DNA from: an uncultured Pseudoflavonifractor sp.
GTDB taxonomy: Bacteria > Bacillota > Clostridia > Oscillospirales > Oscillospiraceae
Direction: 5' to 3'
Assembly (NCBI GenBank): GCA_947383685.1
Contig: CANDEE010000066.1
Span: 1 to 8,145, forward strand
Length of the DNA stretch: 8,145 bases
Positions 1-5,900 of the stretch are shown here, piece by piece; the stretch's first letter is position 1; the number at the start of each line of letters is the position of its first letter. The translations under genes were made by a program, and so were the position numbers. Below the pieces are notes generated by a model, which worked only from the letters and a program-made list of their open reading frames with translations, was not told the origin of the DNA and searched no databases.

Positions 1-49
1 AACAACACCCTCAACTACACTCTTTCCCTACACGACGCTCTTCCGATCT
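1..49 (+). other. Illumina TruSeq P5-side adapter contamination at the contig end
   Basis: Positions 17-49 match exactly, over 33 nt, the read-1 primer part of the Illumina TruSeq adapter (it begins ACACTCTTTCCC and ends CTCTTCCGATCT). In the usual dual-index layout an 8-nt i5 index preceded by ACAC sits just before this block. Positions 9-16 (CCTCAACT) and 5-8 (ACAC) fit that layout, and positions 1-4 then look like error-laden P5 sequence. Genomic sequence therefore starts at 50. Read on the minus strand, the block encodes the peptide EERRVGKEC, a familiar sign of adapter-derived false proteins. The 33-nt match is seen directly; the index reading is inference. Confidence 0.97.
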
Positions 50-466
50 AATCCATTTGCTTTTGCAGAGATGCAGGAGCACTGGAGCCAGGGTTTCATG
101 TGGTTTCCAAAGGTTTTGGCCTACCTGGTGAAGAACGCCTTTACTTGGCATAATGTGGTTACCAGATGGGAGATGTGGATTCCCGAACTGGTTTTGTTTC
201 CGGTTTTTGCCTTGCTTCTCTGGAAAAGCTGTAAAAAACACCAGAGTATGTTTACGCTCTATGCCTTTGTTTATTTTATCCTGAATTATTGTCTTTCTTG
301 GCTTCTCAGCGCGGGACGGTACCTTTCCTGCGCGGTTCCATGTTTCTTTTTTGCGGCAGACGAGTTGGAGGAGAAGCCACGGTTGACAGCGGCCCTGACC
401 GTGGGAATGACGGTGCTCCAATGTATTTTGTGTTATCGTTATTTCTGCTGGGGACAGGTGATGTAA
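50..466 (+). CDS. PIG-V-like membrane mannosyltransferase homologue, C-terminal fragment (5' truncated)
   Basis: The frame is open from the adapter junction to TAA at 464-466, giving 138 codons; the true start lies outside the contig. The ATG at 71 is internal: codons before it read NPFAFAE, and the joined sequence NPFAFAEMQEHW resembles the F-x(n)-Q-x-x-W motif near the C-terminal part of bacterial PIG-V/Gpi18-like mannosyltransferases. Hydrophobic segments lie at roughly fragment residues 45-60, 67-86, 90-103 and 110-130. SWLLSAGRY followed by a hydrophobic stretch fits the conserved Ser-x-x-Arg-Tyr helix late in this family. Members are multi-pass GT-C-fold proteins thought to use polyprenyl-phosphate sugars at the outer face of the membrane. 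The catalytic Asp-containing loop would be in the missing N-terminal part, so activity cannot be judged. The family call rests on pattern recognition; a generic polytopic membrane protein is the alternative. A strong terminator follows 4 nt after the stop. Confidence 0.62.
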   Translation, partial: NPFAFAEMQEHWSQGFMWFPKVLAYLVKNAFTWHNVVTRWEMWIPELVLFPVFALLLWKSCKKHQSMFTLYAFVYFILNYCLSWLLSAGRYLSCAVPCFFFAADELEEKPRLTAALTVGMTVLQCILCYRYFCWGQVM

Positions 467-470
467 TGAC

Positions 471-516
471 AAAGCAAGACCGCCATTGACATTTATCAAT
501 GGCGGTCTTGCTTTTT
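471..516 (+). terminator. Rho-independent terminator between convergent genes
   Basis: A perfect 19-bp inverted repeat (471-489 pairing with 496-514, loop CATTTA) is followed on the plus strand by further T residues, the run 512-516 being T5. It begins 4 nt after the stop of the PIG-V-like fragment and should terminate its transcript. The stem lies 17 nt beyond the stop of the minus-strand glycosyltransferase gene. In that direction it is followed only by CTTTGTCATT, so termination there is possible but probably weaker. Confidence 0.93.
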
Positions 517-530
517 GCCTATTAACGATT

Positions 531-1850
531 TTAAGAAATGCGGCGGTAAAGGAATGCCAAAGTAACCACAATAGCGATTAGCATTAAAAGCCCTTCGATT
601 AATTGGGTCCACATGATACCGAACAGGGTCAATGCCAGTACATACCGTGTCATCAGGTAGGCATGATAGCCGCCCAGAGAAGCCAACTCTGCCCCAACTG
701 CGGCGGGAGAGAGGGAGGGAAGTACACAGGCAATTACCGTTAGCAAAACTCCGCCTAAGAAAAAATATCGTTCATGCATATAGGGCAGGAGAAAAGGAAT
801 GCCTAAGCTCATAGCAACTCCGGCCAGAGCAAGAGAAATATTATCCACTGTCCGGCGCCGGAAAAAGAGCAGGAACAGAACGCCTAGCATAAACAGAAAG
901 GCCAAAGCAATAGCCAGCTTGGGGGCCCCGGGTGGGGGTTCAGCGTGGTAAGGAAGGAGAGCAAAGACTGAGGGGGAGTTATAGTTGATGGTCTTCCAGG
1001 AAACGCTGTCTCCTGCCTGATTCAAATAGATGCTTAAAATATCCCCAACAGGTTTTCCCAGCAAAAGGGCGGGGGCCATAGACAGGGCAAATACGCTGGG
1101 AAAAACAAATAGGTGACGGAATCGCACCCGGCCTGTAAACCAAAGAGCGCACCAAAGTGGGATAATAAAAATGGCCTGGAGCTTGAAGGAAAAGGCCAAC
1201 GCCAGAAAAGCCATTGAGGAGGCAGGCCGCTCCTCCAAAGCGCAGGTAAGGGCCCACAGGCACAGGGCAGCCCATACGCTGTCACACTGCCCCCAGCAAG
1301 CGCCGTTTAACACTACGGTGGGGAGAAGTAGCAGAATAGTGAACGCCCATAAAGGGGCAGAGCGTTTTTCGGTGAGTGTTTTTGTCAGCCGCAGGCCGCC
1401 CCAGGCCAAGAGAATATCAAAAAGAATGGAAAACAGCTTGATGCCATAGAGGTCGGGAATGGGCAGGTAGGAAAGGAAAGCTAACATATATAAATAAGGT
1501 ACATTGTAGTTTCCAACCGGGTCCTTCAAAGCTGTGAAGCCCCCGTTTTCCCGAAAATGCTCCACCCACCGGGAAAGAAAATTCTGATAATCCAGAGTAG
1601 CATGGTCCAGCAGCAGGACCCGCAGAAAAAGCGCCAGCCCGATAGGGAGAAGTAGGGAAAGCAGAAGTTCCCTTTCGTACCCTTCCCGGTGAAGAAGGGA
1701 CAGCGCCAGTCCTGCCAGAGCCAACAAGCAAAGCCCCACCGCCATTCGGGCGGTGGGGCTGCCCTGGGATAGTCCCAGGGATTTCAAAAAAGTTAAAACT
1801 AAAAACCAGGCCCCCGTAAGAGCCAGCGGCTTACTGTGGGAATGGGACAC
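531..1850 (-). CDS. GT-C family membrane glycosyltransferase, Gpi18-related (COG5542-like)
   Basis: This is a complete 439-residue polytopic membrane protein with about 10-12 hydrophobic segments. The first luminal/extracellular loop carries D82 and D87-Y88 (LLLDHATLDYQNF), the position where GT-C enzymes keep their catalytic acidic residue. Further landmarks of bacterial Gpi18-related mannosyltransferases are NYNVPYLY (about 114-121), WGQCD (186-190), SFKLQ (221-225) and PYMHERYF (356-363). The family is expected to transfer a hexose, often mannose, from a polyprenyl-phosphate donor to an envelope glycan or glycolipid; donor and acceptor cannot be read from sequence. I chose GTG at 1848-1850 because GAGGTGATC (1854-1862) is a 9-nt anti-16S match ideally spaced for it. 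The upstream GTG at 1857-1859, which would add three residues, lies inside that site. The gene follows the cyclase gene by 30 bp and is probably co-transcribed with it. Two strong hairpins lie within its 5' coding region (1732-1780). Confidence 0.85.
   Translation of the reverse strand: MSHSHSKPLALTGAWFLVLTFLKSLGLSQGSPTARMAVGLCLLALAGLALSLLHREGYERELLLSLLLPIGLALFLRVLLLDHATLDYQNFLSRWVEHFRENGGFTALKDPVGNYNVPYLYMLAFLSYLPIPDLYGIKLFSILFDILLAWGGLRLTKTLTEKRSAPLWAFTILLLLPTVVLNGACWGQCDSVWAALCLWALTCALEERPASSMAFLALAFSFKLQAIFIIPLWCALWFTGRVRFRHLFVFPSVFALSMAPALLLGKPVGDILSIYLNQAGDSVSWKTINYNSPSVFALLPYHAEPPPGAPKLAIALAFLFMLGVLFLLFFRRRTVDNISLALAGVAMSLGIPFLLPYMHERYFFLGGVLLTVIACVLPSLSPAAVGAELASLGGYHAYLMTRYVLALTLFGIMWTQLIEGLLMLIAIVVTLAFLYRRIS
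1732..1780. repeat. Two adjacent perfect inverted repeats inside the glycosyltransferase gene
   Basis: Repeat A pairs 1732-1743 with 1749-1760: a 12-bp, GC-rich perfect stem with a 5-nt loop (ATTCG). Repeat B pairs 1762-1769 with 1773-1780: an 8-bp perfect stem with a TAG loop. They are one base apart. On the coding (minus) strand B is transcribed first, about 70 nt after the start codon. A follows and is succeeded by TTTG, too short a U-run for a convincing terminator. Both lie in codons for a non-motif region between the first two membrane segments. Confidence 0.85.
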
Positions 1851-1853
1851 AGA

Positions 1854-1862
1854 GATCACCTC
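1854..1862 (-). promoter_or_regulatory. Shine-Dalgarno site fixing the glycosyltransferase start
   Basis: The minus strand reads GAGGTGATC, a 9-nt complement of the 16S rRNA 3' end. Eight bases separate its GAGG core from GTG at 1850. An alternative GTG at 1859 overlaps the site and would have no ribosome binding site of its own. The SD core is also part of a small potential stem (1860-1864 with 1875-1879). Confidence 0.8.
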
Positions 1863-1880
1863 GACGGAACGCTTTCGAGC

Positions 1881-2570
1881 TTAGCCGCTGAAGCCGGGCA
1901 GACCTTCAATGGCATAGGCCCGGACAGGGCAGGAATCGGCTCCCACGATGGGGAGGGGAGCATAAGACATGAAGAAGGTCTGGCTCTTGAGCTGCTCCAG
2001 ATTCTTCAACACTTCCAGAAACACAATATTTTCCGCCATAAGGATGTCGTGGAAGGGCTTTACATCGGCCTCGCAGCTTTCGATGGAAACGCCGTCGCCA
2101 AAGCCCACGCACTTGACCTTATGGGCGAGGAACCATTCGGCGGTCTCTTTGCAGACATAGAGCCGCTTATCCTCGGGGGTATTGGTCTTGGGTGTGAAGG
2201 GAGCAATTTTATAGGGGGAGTCCAAGATCACAATGTCTCCCGGTTCCACCAAGCCGCCCAAAGCCTTGTCTAAATCGGCGCCCTTGATGTGAGTGTTGGG
2301 CTCCATGTGCGTAATGGTCACATAGCGGGCCCGCCCTAGGAAGGTGGTGAGGGGAAGCTCGGCCACGCTGGGCCAATTATCATTGTGGTGATAGGGGCAC
2401 TCGCAGTGGGTGCCTAGATGACTGGTAAGGTCCAGAGCCGTATGGAAATCAGGGATAGGACCGCCGGTATTGTAGCGAATCAAATGGCACCGGCGGGATT
2501 CGGTGGCAGGGTCCAGGGTCTTGGTCAAGTCCACGACTCTCAATCCGTTTAATTCGTACACTGCTTCCAT
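1881..2570 (-). CDS. Cyclase-family metal-dependent hydrolase (kynurenine formamidase-like)
   Basis: This is a complete 229-residue protein of the cyclase family (Pfam PF04199), which includes bacterial kynurenine formamidase KynB and related cyclases, isatin hydrolase and amidohydrolases. The metal-binding signature is HLGTHCECPYH at residues 51-61. It matches the family pattern HxGTHxDxPxH except that Glu57 replaces the usual Asp. Other family landmarks are VVDLTKTL (12-19), GDIVILDS (111-118), the KPFHDILMAENI...E segment (171-186) with H174 and E186, and PIVGADSCPVRA near the C-terminus (207-218). Length is normal for the family, and no signal peptide or membrane segment is seen, so it is probably cytosolic. 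ATG at 2568-2570 is preceded by GAGGAGG at good spacing; a longer in-frame ATG 16 codons upstream has none. No kynurenine pathway neighbours are present, so the substrate is unknown and I do not assign kynB. It is divergent from rpoB and is followed after 30 bp by the glycosyltransferase gene. Confidence 0.9.
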   Translation of the reverse strand: MEAVYELNGLRVVDLTKTLDPATESRRCHLIRYNTGGPIPDFHTALDLTSHLGTHCECPYHHNDNWPSVAELPLTTFLGRARYVTITHMEPNTHIKGADLDKALGGLVEPGDIVILDSPYKIAPFTPKTNTPEDKRLYVCKETAEWFLAHKVKCVGFGDGVSIESCEADVKPFHDILMAENIVFLEVLKNLEQLKSQTFFMSYAPLPIVGADSCPVRAYAIEGLPGFSG

Positions 2571-2578
2571 TAAATAAG

Positions 2579-2585
2579 CCTCCTC
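2579..2585 (-). promoter_or_regulatory. Shine-Dalgarno site fixing the cyclase start
   Basis: The minus strand reads GAGGAGG, followed by an 8-nt spacer (CTTATTTA) and ATG at 2570. This selects the 229-residue protein over a 245-residue version starting at 2618. Confidence 0.88.
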
Positions 2586-2625
2586 TGATTTTTGCAAATA
2601 AGCTAATAAGTTGTACACTTTTTTG

Positions 2626-2654
2626 TTGACTTCCAGAAACAGGCATGGTATACT
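2626..2654 (+). promoter_or_regulatory. Sigma-A type promoter of rpoBC
   Basis: The -35 hexamer TTGACT (2626-2631) and -10 hexamer TATACT (2649-2654) are separated by exactly 17 bp. Each hexamer differs from consensus at one position, and TG at 2646-2647 adds an extended -10 element. Transcription should start near 2660-2662, leaving a leader of about 240 nt before rpoB. The ATG at 2658 that opens the longest rpoB reading frame lies at or upstream of that start point, so it cannot begin the protein from this transcript. I could not identify an equally convincing promoter for the divergent cyclase gene; it must overlap this region. Confidence 0.85.
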
Positions 2655-2756
2655 AAAATGCTACTATGTACAAAGGGAGAAAGAAACCTATTCACCCATC
2701 TTGATGATAGTCTACCACCGGATGAAAGACTTGACAAGAATAACGGGAAACTTTTC

Positions 2757-2801
2757 AACAACTCGCCCGAGTGTTTGAAGGATGGGCTGGGTCCTCTTTT
2801 T
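2757..2801 (+). promoter_or_regulatory. Possible attenuator: two mutually exclusive stems before a U-run
   Basis: Long stem: ACTC-GCCC (2761-2768) pairs with GGGC-GGGT (2784-2787 and 2789-2792), with T2788 bulged and one T-G wobble. It is followed by CCTC and then T5 (2797-2801), a weak terminator layout. Short stem: ACTC (2761-2764) pairs with GAGT (2769-2772) around a GCCC loop, extended by AAC/GTT (2757-2759 with 2773-2775). The two stems share the same 5' arm and cannot form together. The 4-nt gap before the U-run weakens the terminator reading. Confidence 0.3.
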
Positions 2802-2831
2802 GTGCGAATTCACAAGAAAACACAGGCGCAG

Positions 2832-2868
2832 GGCGGAAAAATGGAGGCTGAAAAGCCCGTTTTCCGCC
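2832..2868 (+). repeat. Nested stem-loop with GAAA tetraloop just upstream of rpoB
   Basis: GGCGGAAAA (2832-2840) pairs perfectly with TTTTCCGCC (2860-2868). Inside it, GGCT (2846-2849) pairs with AGCC (2854-2857) around a GAAA tetraloop of GNRA type, separated from the outer stem by an asymmetric internal loop. There is no U-run after it, so it is not a terminator. It ends 32 nt before the rpoB ATG and 16 nt before the Shine-Dalgarno site. It could stabilise, process or regulate the mRNA (inference). An in-frame ATG at 2841 lies within its internal loop. Confidence 0.65.
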
Positions 2869-2884
2869 GGAAATACCAAAAAAC

Positions 2885-2890
2885 GAGGTG
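2885..2890 (+). promoter_or_regulatory. Ribosome binding site of rpoB
   Basis: GAGGTG lies 10 nt before ATG at 2901, slightly long spacing but the only good SD match near the conserved protein start. Together with the MVKDVYYGKTLRKSF beginning, typical of clostridial RpoB, it favours 2901 over in-frame ATGs at 2658 and 2841. Confidence 0.75.
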
Positions 2891-2900
2891 TGATTTCTAC

Positions 2901-5900
2901 ATGGTCAAGGACGTCTACTACGGCAAGACCCTCCGCAAGAGCTTCGCCCGCCATCAGGAGCCCCTGCAGATGCCCAACCTCCTGGAGATTCAGAAGAACT
3001 CCTACCAGTGGTTTCTGGACAAGGGACTGAAGGAGGTGTTCCGGGATGTGGCTGCTATCACGGACTATGCGGGGAACCTGGAGCTTTCCTTCGTGGATTA
3101 TACGATGGACGAGGCCCCCAAGTATACGGTGGAGGAGTGCAAAGCCCGGGATGCAACTTACGCCGCTCCTATCAAGGTGAAGGTCCGTCTTCGGAATAAG
3201 GAGACGGAGGAAATCAAGGAGCAGGAGATATTTATGGGCGACTTCCCCTTGATGACCAAGGCGGGCACCTTTGTCATTAACGGTGCGGAGCGCGTCATCG
3301 TCTCCCAGATTGTCCGTTCTCCTGGTATGTATTATGCCCGGATGGCGGACAAGGCCGAGAACCTGACCTATGCCACCACAGTGATCCCCTACCGGGGTGC
3401 GTGGCTGGAATATGAAACCGATCTCTCCGACGTATTCTGGGTTCGAATCGACAAGAACCGGAAAATTCCTGTGACATGCCTCATTCGGGCAGTAGGGCCC
3501 CGGACCGATGCGGAAATTCTGGATATGTTCGGGGAGGACCCCCGGATCGTATCGACTTTGGAAAAGGATACCTGCCGGACGTATGAGGAATCCATGCTGG
3601 AGATTTACCGGAAGCTGCGCCCCGGTGAGCCTCCCACGGTGGATTCTGCAGAGAGCCTCATTAATGCTCTGTTTTTTGACGCGCGCCGATATGATCTCTC
3701 CTCTGTGGGCCGGTATAAGTTCAATAAAAAGATGGCCATTGCTACCCGCCTCTCCGGTCAGACCTTGGCCCAGCCTATTACCGATCCCGCTACCGGCGAG
3801 ATTTTGGCGGATGCGGGAACCACCATTACCCGAGAGCAGGCATGGGAACTCCAGGCTAAGGGCGTCAACCAGGCAGTGCTGGATGTGGAGGGCAAGATTG
3901 TCAAGGTGTTCTCCAACCATATGGTGGACATGAAGGACTTTGTCTCATTTGATCCGGAGGAGTGCGGCATTACCGAGAGCGTACGCTATACCGTTCTTAT
4001 GGACCTGATTGCTCAGGCCAATGGGGATGAGGAGACGCTCAAGGAGCTGGTGAGTGACCACCGGGATGACCTTGCTCCCAAGCACATCATTGTGGACGAC
4101 ATTATGGCGTCTATCAACTACCTTAACTGTCTGGCTAACGGTGTGGGCACTCCGGATGATATTGACCATCTGGGCAACCGCCGTCTGCGCTGTGTGGGAG
4201 AGCTGCTCCAGAACCAGTTCCGCATTGGATTTAGCCGGATGGAGCGGACGATTCGGGAGAGAATGACGGTTCAGGATTTGGATATTGTGACTCCCCAGAG
4301 CCTCATCAATATCCGACCTGTTACTGCCGCCATTAAGGAATTTTTCGGATCAAGTCCCCTGAGCCAATTCATGGACCAGACCAACCCTCTGGCGGAGTTG
4401 ACCCACAAGCGCCGTGTTTCCGCCCTGGGCCCCGGTGGCCTGAGCCGTGACCGGGCCTCCTTTGATGTTCGGGATATTCACTATTCCCACTATGGACGTC
4501 TCTGCCCCATTGAAACGCCGGAAGGACCCAACATCGGTTTGATTTCCTATATGGCTTCCTATGCTAAGGTGAACCGTTACGGCTTTATTGAGGCACCTTA
4601 CCGCAAAGTAGACAAAGCCACGGGCCGGATTACCGATGAAATTGAGTATATGACCGCCGATGTGGAGGACCGGTATATTGTAGCCCAGGCTACTGAGCCT
4701 ACCGATGCCGATGGATGCCTTACCAATGCCCGTATTACCTGCCGTCATCGGAATGAGATTATTGATGTGGATCGGGATCAGGTAGACTATATCGACGTGT
4801 CCCCCAAGATGATGGTGTCCATTGCTACCGCAATGATTCCCTTCCTGGAGAACGATGACGCCAACCGGGCTCTGATGGGCGCTAACATGCAGCGGCAGGC
4901 CGTGCCGCTGCTGACCACCGAGGCTCCCATTGTGGCTACGGGTCAGGAGTATAAGAACTGTATTGACTCGGAAATCGTTATTTTGGCGGAGGATGCAGGA
5001 GAGGTCACCCGGGTCAGTGCGGATTACATTACCATCCGTTACGATGACGGCCGGGTGGTAGATTATAAGCTGACCAAGTTTATGCGCTCCAACCATACCA
5101 CTTGTATCAACCAACGGCCCATCGTGAATGTTGGTGACCGGGTAGAGAAGGGCGATGTGCTGGTGGATGGTCCCTCCACCTCCAATGGCGAGATTGCTCT
5201 GGGTAAGAACATCCTTATGGGCTTCATGACCTGGGAGGGCTACAATTACGAGGACGCCATTCTCCTCAACGAGCGGATGGTAAAGGATGACGTATTTACT
5301 TCCATCCACATTGAGGAGTACGAGACAGAGGCTCGTGACACCAAGCTGGGGCCGGAGGAGATTACCCGGGATATCCCCAACGTGGGTGAGGACGCTTTGA
5401 AGGACTTGGACGAGCGCGGTATCATCCGCGTGGGCGCGGAGGTCCACCCCGGCGATATCCTGGTAGGCAAGGTCACTCCCAAGGGCGAGACCGACCTGAC
5501 TGCCGAGGAGCGGCTCCTTCGGGCTATCTTCGGTGAGAAGGCCCGGGAGGTCCGTGATACTTCTCTGAAGGTGCCCCATGGCGAGAGCGGCATTATTGTT
5601 AACGTGGACGTGTTTACCCGGGAGAACGGCGATGAACTGAATCCCGGTGTTAACATGACCGTCCGCATCTACATTGCCCAGAAGCGGAAAATCTCCGTTG
5701 GCGATAAGATGGCGGGCCGTCACGGCAACAAAGGCGTTGTGTCCCGTATCCTGCCTCAGGAGGATATGCCCTTCCTGCCCGATGGTACCCCCCTGGACAT
5801 TGTGTTGAATCCCCTAGGCGTGCCGTCCCGTATGAATATCGGCCAGGTACTGGAAGTCCACCTTGGCTATGCCGCGAAAACCTTGGGCTGGCGGGTAGCT

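Larger units (their letters stand above)
2661..2900 (+). promoter_or_regulatory. Long 5' leader of the rpoBC transcript
   Basis: About 240 nt separate the predicted transcription start from the rpoB start codon. I see no gene or known riboswitch class in it, and no L10-binding leader or tRNA-like T-box that I recognise. The segment contains the competing stems at 2757-2801 and the nested hairpin at 2832-2868 described separately. It also contains a short hairpin, TTGTG (2800-2804) with CACAA (2811-2815). The rpoB frame is open through the leader, but its codons do not resemble RpoB. Regulatory function is inferred from length and structure only. Confidence 0.5.

Noticed and set aside
11..571. 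186-codon open frame on the minus strand at the contig end
   Set aside because: It begins by reading the shadow of the PIG-V-like gene and terminator, and ends in adapter-encoded EERRVGKEC; it is an artefact.
1860..1879. CTCGA/TCGAG stem that could hide the Shine-Dalgarno site of the glycosyltransferase gene
   Set aside because: Only 5 bp with a 10-nt loop, and it covers only part of the SD site; too weak to call a regulatory structure.
1836..2273. 145-codon plus-strand frame opposite the cyclase gene
   Set aside because: It lies antisense to a gene with a clear family signature, has no Shine-Dalgarno site that I can see, and does not resemble any family.
2731..2759. Second promoter in the rpoB leader starting with a perfect TTGACA
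   Set aside because: At 17-bp spacing the -10 would be TTCAAC, only three of six consensus positions, with no better match at 16 or 18 bp.
2658..2900. N-terminal extension of RpoB by 81 residues from ATG 2658, or by 20 from ATG 2841
   Set aside because: ATG 2658 lies at or upstream of the predicted transcription start, neither ATG has a good ribosome binding site, and the encoded residues do not resemble RpoB N-termini.
4889..4911. Perfect 9-bp hairpin (GCAGCGGCA with TGCCGCTGC) inside rpoB
   Set aside because: It falls in codons for the highly conserved peptide NMQRQAVPLL, which largely dictates the sequence; there is no U-run and no reason to invoke RNA function.
4350..5723. 457-codon minus-strand frame within rpoB (similar long ones at 2712-3920 and 5814-6698)
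   Set aside because: Long antisense frames are expected opposite a long, GC-rich, highly conserved gene; the sense strand fully explains the sequence.
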